The translations under genes and the position numbers were made by a program. A stretch of DNA of 25,357 nt from Elysia marginata (Eukaryota; Mollusca; Gastropoda; Plakobranchidae). The notes under the pieces were generated by a model, which ran no database searches, was not told the origin of the DNA, and saw only the letters and a list, made by a program, of their open reading frames with translations. Of the stretch, positions 1-11,640 are shown piece after piece (the first letter of the stretch is position 1; the number at the start of each line of letters is the position of its first letter). The stretch is taken from assembly GCA_019649035.1 (NCBI GenBank), contig BMAT01011409.1, forward strand, positions 118,601 to 143,957. The letters are read 5' to 3'.

Positions 1-639
1 AAACACTAATACGTCTACGCCATTTTATCTTCTTAGGAAGTCGTATGTATGTATTGCATTGCGCACAAAACGGCGGCATTTATAAGGTGCTATGCTACTC
101 CAGCACCAGAAAATGTCAGAAAGAGTTTACATGCGGGGACCAGGCACGTCTGTTCCTTTAGACATAACACAGTTTTGATTTTCTGTCAAGAATGGGATTC
201 GACTCAATAAAGCCTGAAAAACAAACATGACATGAAAAATATAAACAACAATCACAGTTCCAAACTGCTGAGGTTAAAATGTCATATCGTCGATCAGCGC
301 AGCTTTAGGAAACAAGTACCAGCTACAGTGCTGTAGAGATCAATTGTGATGCGGGTGGCGATTGATTGGGGATGCTCTGCTTATCCTAATGCTATTGTGG
401 GTGTGGCTTGTTATTGTCACAGTGAGAACAAACTGAACGAAGAACAGATGAGATGTGAGGCTCCACAAACAATACATACGACTGTGCAGAAATTAAATGT
501 TTGTTCAGAAAAGAGCAGAAAAAAGAAAAAGGGAGAGGAATACAGAAAGATAAATATCTGTTTTTCTTTACACATACGAAGGAAGAGAAAGAGAAAAGGG
601 GAGAGAGGAAAGAGAGTGAGACAGACAGATAGACAGATT
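1..639. other. Gene-free AT-rich stretch, purine-rich towards the end
   Basis: I see no recognisable gene. The part from about 480 onwards is strongly purine-rich on the plus strand and leads into the (GA)n microsatellite that follows. Open frames on both strands here translate to low-complexity Arg/Lys/Glu or Ser/Leu strings and are explained by that composition. Confidence 0.6.
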
Positions 640-676
640 GAGTGACACTGAGTGCGAGAGAGAGAGAGGGAGAGAC

Positions 677-726
<50 letters not shown>

Positions 727-742
727 AGAGAGAGGGGGAGGA
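640..742. repeat. (GA)n microsatellite, imperfect
   Basis: This is a GA/AG dinucleotide tract with scattered interruptions. The uninterrupted (AG)n core lies at about 689-723 and is flanked by impure GA-rich sequence. It is a typical slipped-strand microsatellite. Confidence 0.95.
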
Positions 743-1084
743 AATGAAGAACAGAAAAAGATTCATATGTTATTTCTTATTGAAGGTTTAAAAAAAGTGG
801 TTGAAGCACCTTGCCAATGTCTAAAACGCTGGGTGTGGCTTGAGCTTTGTTTAATAATATATCAAAAAGAAAAAAAAGAAACAAAATCGGGAAAAATATG
901 AAATTATCTATTTTAAAATTAGCTTAATTAAATTTTGTAGAGGTCAAATGGGAAAAGAAAATATTGGTGAACAAGACGAGTTAAATAAGGAAGACATAGA
1001 TTTGCGCATATACAGAAAGAGAGGAAATAAAAAGGAAATAATTAATAAATGAAATTAATAAACAGATAAAAAACGGAGAGAGAT

Positions 1085-1086
<2 letters not shown>
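743..1086. other. Gene-free AT-rich stretch
   Basis: AT- and purine-rich sequence between two (GA)n microsatellites. I see no coding, RNA or repeat feature. Confidence 0.5.

Positions 1087-1125
<39 letters not shown>
1087..1125. repeat. (AG)n microsatellite, pure
   Basis: This is an uninterrupted AG dinucleotide run of 39 bases, the second of three GA/AG tracts in the window. All three have the purine strand on plus. Confidence 0.97.
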
Positions 1126-1128
<3 letters not shown>

Positions 1129-2339
1129 AAATAAGCACAATCTAGCCGCCATCAGCCATATAGAAGATTATCTTACTTCGATGAACTCAAAGCCACAAGC
1201 CCACAAGAATAGTGAGGCGTTCCAATCATTACGAGTAGTTTCTTCGAGGTTAAAATGTTCAAGACAAACGTTTGGCGTCCGTTTACTAACTGGAGGTCGT
1301 TAATTAATTCAGTTCATATTTCAAAAGGGAGGAAGTTGTAGTACTAACAATAGATAAAGAAACCCAGTATACCTTTGTAGTAGTAGGATGATTTCGTGAC
1401 CTCGGGATTTTCTGTGCTGAAAAGAGAAAAATAAAGGAAGTTCATGAACACTAGTAAAGTTAATGAAGGTAAAGAGAGTCATGAAAGAGTTTAAAGCAGA
1501 TGATAAATTAATTCTCAATACATTTCATTTTAAAGATGTAAAAGCATGGAGAAGCATTAAACTATAAGACACATGAACGCAGTGCGGTCTTGATTCAAAA
1601 AGTCTACGACAAAATATGTTAAAAAGAAACAAAAATTAATATTGCTAGACGAATATCGGAGAGAAAATGGGAGACTGTTTTTTTAAAAATCTCTTTCAGT
1701 TTAATACAACTATTACACATAATTATCAAAGTGAAGAAAATTAAAACAGACGGAGGAAAGGCAAACATAACATAAAAACGGTAGAAAAGTCCCAGACACA
1801 TTTTGGGTTACTTCTTTTTAGTGTACCAAAAGATCACATAGGAGCAACATCAGGAAAAAGATTCATAGCTTTTTAACCCATCTTTATAGCCGTGAATCCC
1901 TAGAGCTAGAAGCTGCTCTCATTGAGAATGCTAGGAATGCTAGCTTATGAAATATTGATGCTCACCAATTGTCGTCAATCTTCTCGTAGGGTGCTGCCAT
2001 GTTGTAACTGACGTGAGTATAATTTCAAGTAAAGCTCCGAGCTAATCTTCTCATTGCAGTAAAAGCTTCAGGGTTTCGGAATCTGAATATGACGGAGCAT
2101 GAGGGCCACATGTTATTTAGACTAATAAGCAAGACTAATGATAGTAGAGGCTAGAGCATATAGATAATGGAAAACCAGAGCTGAGGGCTAGAAGACGTTA
2201 TTGGATTTACGTTGTACCACTTTGTACATTATATTAAAGAAAAAGTCACTAGGGAGTCAACTGTCAGCACCACAATATTTTACATATGTGACAGCAAAGA
2301 TAAAAATGGGTGCATGTAAACGTGCTATAGCAAGTACCA
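1126..2339. other. Gene-free AT-rich stretch
   Basis: Ordinary AT-rich sequence. Short open frames on the minus strand (for example 1321-1518 and 1619-1801) have no motif I recognise and are the length expected by chance in AT-rich DNA. Confidence 0.5.
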
Positions 2340-2860
2340 TTTAAGAGGAAGAGATAGATGCAAAAAGAGATGCTGGAAGAGAGTGTGGGTGTGTGAGTGA
2401 CAGAGAGGAAAGGAGAGGGAGAGAGATGGAGAGAGAGACAGAGAAACAGAGATACAGAAAGAGATGACAGAATAGAGTGGATGAGATGAAATGAGGTTGA
2501 CCAGGAAGAATAGAGAAAGAGGGAGAAAAATAGAGGGGGTAAAGACAGGACAAGAGATAAAGAGAGGAATGTACGAAGATAAAAAAAATTTTACCAAACA
2601 TTCAGATAAATCAAAAGAATGATTGGTAAATACATAAAAGAAAAATAAGATAACGGATCTTTTTAAAGGAAGAATAGGGAAAGAAAGAATCCGATAGATA
2701 CATAAAGATAATTATTTGGAGACATAAGTTAATCAGTAGATACAAGATATACAAATAAAGAGAAAACTAGATATAGAAGAACAAACAAAGAAGAGAGAAA
2801 AGGGAAAAAGAGAGAAAAAGAAACAGGACGGAAAAGACACATTGGAATCATTATAACCAT
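2340..2860. repeat. Purine-rich low-complexity block
   Basis: An extended plus-strand block dominated by A and G, with GAGA, GAAA and GGAGA words but no single clean period. It is densest at about 2400-2560 and 2755-2825. Minus-strand open frames through it read as Ser/Leu/Phe-rich strings and are composition artefacts. It resembles the degraded GA microsatellites upstream. Confidence 0.7.
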
Positions 2861-4256
2861 ACATGAGAGAATATAATACAAACATCGGAAAAAACCCATA
2901 AAATGTTATTGTCATATAAATGCCATGGTAGTGAAAAGAGTTCCGTTAAAAAAAAATCTTGGAACACAGATCAATGCAACGGTATTTAGCTTGCTAGGCT
3001 GATAATGATTTTAACAACTGTAAGAAAAGTTAGCCCAGTGCTTTTTATAAAAATGTTGGGAAAGAATACCTGGCTAATGGATGAGTTAATTATTTAAAAC
3101 ATACAATATGTATATTTAGCATTAATCAGTAATGATTAGATAGTAGTGCATCAAAATAGGATAACAGTGTACATTGCTAAAAAACAATCGCCTCTGTTAG
3201 GAGCAGCTTTTCACAAACTTATGAGATTTCATTATCACAGTTTTGTCGCGAACACCTTAACTAGACCCCCCCCCCCCCTTGAGTAAATGATAACTTTAAC
3301 CAGAGACCAGCATTGATTTTTTCAGCGACTTTTTACATCTTTTAATCATTACTGATTTCGCAATTATCGCATTTCAGCTTACGCACACAATTTAAACTAG
3401 AACATTTGGTGGATGATAGACACGGGTTAGTGCTTTTATAATCCTCACCAGGTAAATTGAGTCAACCATAAAGACCTAACGTGTTAAAAATCAATAATTT
3501 AAATCATAGAAAGGCTTTTCCGACTAGAGAACACTGATGACTACCAGAGGCTTTACAATACCAGACACTATTTTCCCATTATCCCTCACTTTAAAAGCCA
3601 AAATAAAGATTGCGGAAATATAATTCTGATCGTCCAATGCGGATTTCCATCTCCTACTGAAACAAACTAATCAACAAAAGCCTTTTTATCTTTTCATGAC
3701 AGTGTTATTTTTCTATGAATATTTGAAAAATAAGTGCATCAAAGTAGCCTATAGAATATTAACGATTGTTTGATGCGTGCCTACCAAAAGTTACTTAAAC
3801 TAGTGTAAAAGGAAATCACTACTAACTCCAGTCAAATGAAAACAAAAGAAAGAAAAGCAGGATCATGAATTGATAGCTACGTATTATAAGAAGCACAAAA
3901 AATACAATTATAGACAGAATGTTGAATAAACTAGCATAATTAACAACTATGGTCACAGGAATAATGAATATGTACATGGAATAATAAACAAATTGACCGA
4001 TTAAGATAGATGGATAAATAATATTACAAAATATAATAGATAGACAGACATATATATACAAGGAAGAACAGTAACAGGAAAGGGAGAAGAGACAAAACAA
4101 AACAGAAAACCTACATTTAACGGAGAGAAAAGGTATGATTAACACACACGCACACAAATTAATGTCTAAATGAACTTATCAGAAACAAAACTTACCGTGT
4201 ACTAACCTAAGTCAGCAAAGGCACAGAAAGACAACGACTTAAAAATATCTGTATTC
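2861..4256. other. Gene-free AT-rich stretch with a C13 run
   Basis: I recognise no gene. The one local feature is a run of 13 cytosines at 3266-3278. The 111-codon minus-strand frame at 3822-4157 is a hydrophobic Ile/Phe/Ser/Tyr-rich string typical of AT-rich noncoding DNA, and I do not call it a gene. Confidence 0.5.
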
Positions 4257-4514
4257 TTATGTCATACCTTGTGACAAGACAGCCGTGGAAAATCCTGCAC
4301 ACCATGGCACAACCCCGCCGCTTTTGTAGCTTTCAGAAATCCATAAACCAGCTCCGCGAGCTTTGGTAGATATTAAAACAGCATCACACAGCTTTCCCAT
4401 CCTTCTTGGTATAGATCTGTGAAGATTGAGGCAGCGGGCAAAACGCACCATAGCCAACACTGCTAAGGTTAAGCAAGGCGGCGCAGCCAGTTCAATAATA
4501 GTACTATCTATCAA
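4257..4514 (-). other. GC-richer ORF ending at a splice-donor-like site; possible exon
   Basis: The minus strand is open for 85 codons in sequence clearly richer in GC and CpG than its surroundings. The frame begins after a stop with TTG, so there is no convincing ATG at its 5' end; the first ATG is 22 codons in. Near its 3' end it reads CACAAG|GTATGA, a good match to a metazoan splice donor (AG|GTATG). A weak acceptor-like string, CTTAACCTTAG|CAG, lies near 4468. Taken together an internal coding exon at about 4268-4468 is possible. The peptide (key stretch ISESYKSGGVVPWCAGF) matches no family I know. A degenerate repeat or noncoding-RNA exon would fit as well. Confidence 0.2.
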
Positions 4515-4980
4515 GTAATTTACTCTTTTTCAGTCCTTTATTCTCCCCTCTCTTTTGTACAAAGCGAGCCGCTCTCCTCCCCTAGGTTTAAGGTTAAGTT
4601 GTTGCCTCTTTTGGTGTGAGTACAATTATTATTCTTTCTATTGTTTTTTTTTCGGCACTGTCGTGTCAGTTCTCCTGTCCTTAGGTGGGCGCGCGAACCT
4701 TACGATGACTTTGAGCTACTTCTAGGGCCCTCGCAGAGATGGTTCGGAAGGGAAATCAATAGGGATACACCGGGTCTGGACTAAATCTAGGTTGAGTCCC
4801 CACGCTTGTCGATTGTGAGCTTTAGCTTTGGATCGCGGCGATGAGGCTACCTCCCGTTTCATCCCTTCCTCTCTTCCTTGCCCCAGCCTCCCTTCCGAAA
4901 TACCCTGCGCCAGTGGAGAATATTGCTGCTGGAGGAAGCAATGATTGGATGTCTGTTTGAGCGAGAACTCATAAACAAGT
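4515..4980. other. GC/CpG-rich segment of unknown nature
   Basis: This continues the GC-richer island. It has many CpGs, a pyrimidine-rich block at about 4850-4895, and a small hairpin with arms ATTGCT and AGCAAT at 4922-4941. On the minus strand two short frames follow each other in different phases: about 37 codons starting with ATG near 4974, and about 48 codons ending at a TAG near 4723. Neither is recognisable. The mix of abrupt composition change and broken frames suggests an old dispersed repeat, a promoter-like CpG region, or untranslated exonic sequence. I cannot choose among these by eye. Confidence 0.3.
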
Positions 4981-7148
4981 TAGGCTGTAGATTTGTGCCG
5001 TTATGTGATTAATTTTACAGACAAAAAGAGGATAATAAGGTAGAGATAGAAGGTAAATACCTACGCTGCGAGGCTAAAGATCCAAACGACCGCATATAAT
5101 GAAATTTCTCAATCCTATGTTTCAGGTTGCATTTTACTACGGCCAGCCCGTTAGAGCAAAAAGAATCAAAATTACTACTGATTTGTCTGGATTATAAACT
5201 TGAATCAGATGAATGAAAAGAACTACCATACATACCAGTTCGCTTGATCTTTTCGACGGTTTGGCCTGCTTGTTAACTAGGCCAAGATAAGTCGCTTAGC
5301 TTAGGCGAACTTTGATAACGATATTCCAAATACACAGCGAATTTCGCTCTAGCGTATTTCGCCATAATAAAGCCTGGTAACCCCACCATGGATAGATGTC
5401 AGAACTCCAATATTTTACATTGAACAAAACATTCTTGGGCCCGCCTATAACACCAAAATACTTATTGAGTTTTAAATAGTCCCAACTAAACAACTGCTGA
5501 AACGAAGATATATCAATAAAACTCTCAAACTCCAGTTTGTTTTCGTTGATGCCTGCAATCCTGTTGAGTATGGTGGTCTTGGTTATCGCCCCTTTACCTC
5601 TGACCTTAGCTTTTTATAAAGGTTTAACTTGTCAAAATAACTCTATCCGAGTTTAGTATTCTATCTCATAGCAGAAGACTTTAATAATATCTAAATAGAG
5701 AAATATGATCTGTGGCTCAAACGTATAGAGTTTAGAGACTTGACGATGGCAATTCAGACAAATGTCCGACATCCGTTCGTTTTAAAGACGCGATGTCTGA
5801 TTAGAGAGCACTACTGGCACATAGAAAGAAAAGAAAAAAAACAAACAAGAACAATGGGCAAAAGGAGAACGAAGTTCAGATAAAAAGAAAGTAAAACTAA
5901 TATAAGAGGAAGTTTCAGATCAAACCTAAAAGAGCAAAGGGACTTAAAGATTTAAAAAATATGACAAACAGGAAGTTGATTTATGATTAAAGACGAAAAA
6001 AAAACAATCCAAAGAAACTTTGAAAATAGAAAAAAATTATTTATGAACTGTGAGTCGAGATCATCGTCAAGACTAGGTAACTCTTGACATACGAGATATA
6101 AAGCACATTGCAGAATACAATATTCTTGTGAATGAGGGACGAGAAAATCTTCTAAATTTCTCATCACTGTTGCTAGCAGTTTAAAATAATCTAATCAGTA
6201 TCCTGAAACTAAAAACGTTGAAAAACTAATAAAAAAAAAAGAGCTAATATCCTGTCATATTGCTTAGAAAATTATGTTTTCGTAAGTCCGTACGTTGAGA
6301 ATAAAACCATTCATAGGAAAGGTCTATCCCATTTAGCAGCGGAATAATAGATGTCAAAGAAAAAAAATACGCCAGCAGATTTTGAGCCTTTATTTAAATT
6401 GTTTAAATAATAATTCCGGAAAATTAGAAGAGGCTTTCGGAAGTTCAGAGCCATGAAAATGAAAAATAAACCAGGTTTAGTGACGTTACATTGCTATACA
6501 TCGAAGTCATCTGCACAAACTGTGAGTATGCAACTGATTTGATACAGATCATGGTAAATTCACGACACAACTACTCTATTTCTGATGAGCTTCAAACAAT
6601 ATGTTCGTTTATTTTTTAAAAAAGAGTTAAAATCAGAGACGCTAAAAATTTCATATTTGGGATGCCCCTCAGTAACTATTTTTTACGATGTTGATTTTAG
6701 ATTGAATGGTTCTAAATGTAAGTTCTCTGCAATGGCACTGTTTTTTTTTTCAAATAGAGTGCTTTTAAAAGGCAGATTTTATCCCTAGCAGTCTTTTTGT
6801 TCCTTCCCACGACTGGAGGAACACAAGAATTCTGATTTATAGCAAATCTCAATAGTCTAATAATCCATCGTGGCAGTTACCCGAGAGCTTAACTGACTGA
6901 CCTTTTGTCACCTTTAAACTAGCGTGACAATGCATGCCACGAAAACTCTAATCACGATATCGCAATGTATAGATCGAACTGAAAACATCCTAGAGCGGCT
7001 GGAATATTGATGCTGCATTGATCCAACCTGTAGAATACAGTTACTATAGGAACTTATTTTAAAATACGTCACAAGAAGATTGCGGAGGGGTTGGAGGTGG
7101 ATAGTAGCACAACTTTTGTAAAATAAGCCTCTTTTAACAATGGTTAAA
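4981..7148. other. Gene-free AT-rich stretch with small palindromes
   Basis: No recognisable gene. A 65-codon minus-strand frame (5296-5493, TTG start, Trp-rich) and a 67-codon plus-strand frame (6585-6788, ATG start) are unrecognised and short. Inverted repeats seen by eye are a 7-bp pair at 5261-5285, a perfect 9-bp-arm palindrome with a 3-base loop at 6390-6410, and a 7-bp pair (TTGTCAC/GTGACAA) at 6905-6930. Confidence 0.5.
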
Positions 7149-7171
7149 GGGGAGGCGGGGTGGGGTTGGGG
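7149..7171 (+). other. G-quadruplex motif
   Basis: Four GGGG runs (7149-7152, 7157-7160, 7162-7165 and 7168-7171) are separated by loops of 4, 1 and 2 bases within 23 bases. This satisfies the standard four-tetrad G-quadruplex pattern with very short loops, so a stable intramolecular structure on the plus strand is expected. It stands out in AT-rich surroundings. I see no gene start next to it, so its role is unknown. Confidence 0.8.
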
Positions 7172-8461
7172 CGGATAGAACCATGTGAGTGATGAATTTG
7201 AAGGGATGATGTGGCAATCTGAAATTTGCTTTCTTTGTCAGTCAGTTTGAGTGGAAATTAAAGCCAGTATTCATGTAGTTTATTTAGCGTTCTTGCAAAA
7301 TACACAGTCGAAAAAAATGACATTTTGAGATAATTATAGATTTTGCTAAGCTTGCATCGGAGAAAAATTTTATTGTTTTTTTTTCGCCAAATTTTTGTTT
7401 ATGAGTTATATGACTATTATTTTTTGTTTTTCTTTTATGGAATTATCTAAAAAAATAGCGTAGCGCCGATCGGACTTAAAACTGATTAAAAAAAAAAACA
7501 ACAAACTATGGGCTGACTTAAGATTTTTCTACACTTCTGTTGCAATGGTTTTGAGAAACAAATCTGCATTTTGCTGTCACGTCAGGTGTAACACCTGTCA
7601 AAGCAATATCATCAATTTGTAACAGGACCATGTTACACAATACTACAGACTCAATTTAGTTAAATCCAAATATTTTCGAAGTATGAAATATCTGTCTTTT
7701 AAAAAAAAATATTAAAATTTTTCATGTAGAGTAATTCAATATATGTTTGGATTTGTAAGGATAATGAATCTTTTTAGTCAAACGGATTTGAAGAGAAAAA
7801 TAGAAAATTAATTCATGTTAAAGGGTAAACTTAGTGAGTTTCTGTGTTATAAAGGAGCTTTATACAGCGATAAGCCAATGAAGGCAATATTGTATTAGGG
7901 ATGTAGTCCCACATTTTGTTACGTCTATCTTAGTTATAAATAAATATTAACCCTTGCACATGTCGGTCTATTCTGTTAAATTCTATAGGAAACTATTTAA
8001 ACTCTAGATGGACATAAAGATCGTTTTACATCATATGTAAAATGTTTGAAAACGTATTGGTCATTTTATTGTCTGTGTTTTTAGATACAATGTTTAAAAA
8101 AAGATGCTTGTTGCATATAAGATGAAAAAGATTCCCACACTGGTCTACGCTTCATAAAGAATGTCACGTATAACTAACAAGAATAATTTAAAATACTGTG
8201 TTTGGTTGAAATAATGGCTGTGTGAATAATTTCTTGATCAATAATGTGTTCAAAAAGTTGCATAAGTATATCTGCATCTTGGTTTCCCACATTATATTAT
8301 AATAGTTATTATTGAATTATAATTGCGTAGGCCACTACATATCCCTAGCAACAAGTCTTCTTTGCACGTCAGCAATGTCACTGGTGAGAAGTAATCTCCA
8401 GTTAAGAGATTCCTCCTTTATCCCTCCGATAGCCGATGCCTTGATTACAGACGTTTCGATC
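7172..8461. other. Gene-free AT-rich stretch
   Basis: AT-rich sequence with A and T homopolymer runs, for example near 7376, 7486 and 7700. I see no coding, RNA or repeat feature. Confidence 0.5.
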
Positions 8462-8500
8462 GTTTACAAGGAGCTGTGTTTATAGTTTACAAGGAGCTGT
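8462..8500 (+). repeat. 16-bp direct repeat, two copies
   Basis: The 16-mer GTTTACAAGGAGCTGT occurs exactly twice, at 8462-8477 and 8485-8500, with a 23-bp period. It is a short local tandem duplication with no obvious function. Confidence 0.9.
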
Positions 8501-11500
8501 ATTGATGAAGCACCTAGACACTTCTAACTGATCATGACTTACTAGATGTCACTGACTTAAAATGTGTCACAGTCATGGTCGTCTCAGCTCTTTCTGTGAT
8601 GTACACTGTGACGATTTTCCGGTGTTGTCGGTTCCCACCTGAAAAGGATCTTTTTTCATCCATCTCTTCCCAATATTTTGTTTTCGTTTGTAACTAGACA
8701 CAACAAGGAACGAACACAACTTTTAAAGTCATGAGTGGTCGTTTCTTTAATGTCGAAGATAGTCGAAACATGGGGCCAGTTGATAACTCAGTTGTTTTGA
8801 TATGTACGTAAGTGCTCACCTTTACCTTTGTCAGACTTTGATGTTTTTTCCCTGTCACCAAACCTTGTTCTTATTTCGCCGTCTGAACATCTAGCATAGC
8901 GATAATACACCTTTTTGTATTTGCCAGCCGCAGGTGGGGTAGAGTTGGTTTAAAAAAATATATATATGTGTAAAAAGTGTCGTGTAGTTTATATAGTTGA
9001 GGATTTGGGTGCGTTAGAATCTAGCGACGTTGATATATAATCCAAGATTTGATGACCCCCCTTTTTTATGACCTAAAAGGCCTTTGCGCCCCTTCTGCTC
9101 TATTCGTATTCTGTGATGCTTCCCACTTCCTCCTCTGTTTGGACATGTGTTCGGACCGAGGTGGCAGCTTTGGGAGGGCCTGTCATGTTCAATGTCTTTC
9201 TGGCTTATGCCTTGGAATATTGTCCGTGGGTGAGATTTTCAACATGTATTTGCTACGAAACAGTCCTCTTAGAGAAGCTGCTTTTGGATGCAGTGTTCAG
9301 ACATTCAGTTGATATTGTAGTTGTATTTAAATCAAGTTTTGCGCACGGTCTTTTTTGGGTTAGGGCGGTTTGTTTCCTTGAGAATCCCTGTGCCATAGAG
9401 TTTTTGTTGCAAAACATTGGCAATGAAAACCTCAGTAAAAGTATTTGACTAGTTTTTAAAAAAAATGTTTGGGCAGTCCAGGTGTTACAGTTGTGAATTT
9501 TAAGTCCATATAACAGAAACATTTGGCAGTTTTTAAAGTTGTCCCTGAAACAAGGATTGGTGCTCCCAAATGATTGTTGAAAACATGCTAGCGAAACTAA
9601 TTGAAAATTATCTAACTGGTATCATTGCAACTTTCTATCACAAAACGTTATTAAACATAATTTTTTATATATAGGGCGCGCAATGCAATAAAACAACAAG
9701 AACAGCTTTTGTTCTGTTTGTCTCCCCTTGTCAAATAAGAAGGTTGTTTTTTCGGATGAAACAAATAAGTAAAAAAAAGAGGAGGAATGAAAAGTCAACG
9801 AGTTACTTACTTCATAATCTCCGTCTTAATTATCAACATCATAATCGCCGCCAGCACCGCTACTACTATCACTACTGCCATCACCATAATTCCTAATACC
9901 ATCAATCCTCATACCATTATCGTCATCTCCAACAAAAAAACAAAAAAACAACAAAAAACACGGTCATCATTAATGCCACCATCAAATTTATCTAGACAAC
10001 TCTCCCAATTGACAAAGTATTTCCAGCCTTTCCAAACGCCACAGACTGTAGACTGAAACATGTCAATATTGGTACCGCTGTAATCCCTACAATGACGACT
10101 GTAAATTGTTCTGTGCTAGTAATAAAAGATTGGTAGATTCGCCAACTAATTTTGTAAAGTTTATCGAGTCTTGTTTCGGCTAGTTAGATGTAAGATTTTT
10201 ATTCATTAAATGTTGATAATTGACGCTTTGCATTCTCACAACTTGAGGAAAAGAATCCATTGGTTGTGGCAACAAAATTATTCATAAAAATAATTTTTCA
10301 ACAAAGAAGAATTTTAGTCTTTGATTTTTTTTACCCTTGATTAATGTAACTAATGTTCCTTTTTCTTAATTTAAATAAACATTATCTTGTTCAACATAGA
10401 TGCAACCGAAGCTACATATGACAAAAAAGGAATCATTAAAATTATGAAAACTGGAAAGGCCTATTAACATATAAAAGGTTGTGGAGATGTATCAGACAAT
10501 ATTAGATTACAATCCTTAGAGCAAATGTAGTTTGATTTTAAAATATCTCTGTCTCAAAAAGATATGAACGAATGATAAGAAAAGAGAGAGAGAAATAATC
10601 GATTCTTGATGCGGATGAGTCTAGACTCATTCAAAATATAAATAAACGAAATATTAATGTGTTGATTGCACAGGAAGAGATTGGATTGATTCATTGAAAA
10701 CATGTACACCAAAAAGACAGGTTTTGATTCAATGTTGACATAACAGGTTTAGTGGGAGATAATTCCCTACTTTGTTGTAAAATATCAGTGAGACAATATA
10801 CAGATCCAAAAAACAAGATAAATCTATTTAAAAAACTATGCTGTTCTATTACATCGAACAGCAATTCTCTTAGACTTGCGTGCGGGCCAATAATGAAAAA
10901 CACACATATTATTGTTTTCATCAATTGAGTAGCTACTAATCTCTAGAAAATGTTATTTTTCATTAAACCTTCTATTAGCTGAAATATTCATAAAAGTCTT
11001 GCCTTTATTTGCAGACTTCTTTTGAAAGAAAAGGAAATTACAAAAGTCTTCCAATTACCTTGGAAATAGTGATAGAGCCCGTGACAATTTGGTATTTGAA
11101 TTAAAAAAGACCTTAATTTTTTCATCAATTTCTTTGGAACCCGAAACCCTTACAAAATTTTACGTTTATGTAAGCCTTCCACCTGATATTTTGTTTATAT
11201 TTCGCTTGTATTTATTTACAATTCTTTTATTAATGAAACGGTGAGTATGAAAGTCAACTCATTACCCTGTGTACAGTGAAAATTTGTTTTTATGGCAGCT
11301 TTAAAAAGGAAGAGAAAAAGTAAAAGAAACCTACGGTTCATCTTTGCTGTTTGATCCTCTCTATGATTATCTATTCTCCATCATATAGAATCTCACGAGG
11401 ATTATTTGCCGAGGGATCATTATTTTTACCTACTCATGTTATCTTGATGTAAATACCTGAAGCATTTACTCCAACAGCGATAAGATACGATTTTGATGAT

Positions 11501-11640
11501 CAATCTACACGCACAACATAGTGTGAGAAGAAATAATTTTGGACCCTTTAGCATCTTTTCGATCTTGACAGCCTAATGTAAAAACGAGAGCTGAAGATGG
11601 TTGATAGTTTCGTTTGCAACATGACTAAATCTGCACAACA
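8501..11640. other. Gene-free stretch with a degenerate triplet region
   Basis: No recognisable gene. Overlapping frames at 9049-9522 on both strands are mutually exclusive and unrecognised. About 9790-9960 is a degenerate ATC/ACC/ATA trinucleotide-like region running into A-rich sequence; the 89-codon frame across it encodes an Ile/Thr/Asn string and looks like a repeat artefact. A perfect palindrome with 9-bp arms (AAAATTATT/AATAATTTT) and a 6-base loop lies at 10274-10297. A 77-codon minus-strand frame at 10691-10924 is unrecognised. Confidence 0.5.

Noticed and set aside
392-901. ORFs on both strands over the (GA)n tract
   Set aside because: They encode Arg-Glu or Ser-Leu strings produced by the dinucleotide repeat.
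2325-2601. Two overlapping Ser/Leu-rich minus-strand ORFs
   Set aside because: Both are readings of the purine-rich low-complexity block in different frames.
9049-9522. Three overlapping ORFs on both strands
   Set aside because: They compete for the same bases, have no recognisable motif, and no splice or regulatory context supports one over another.
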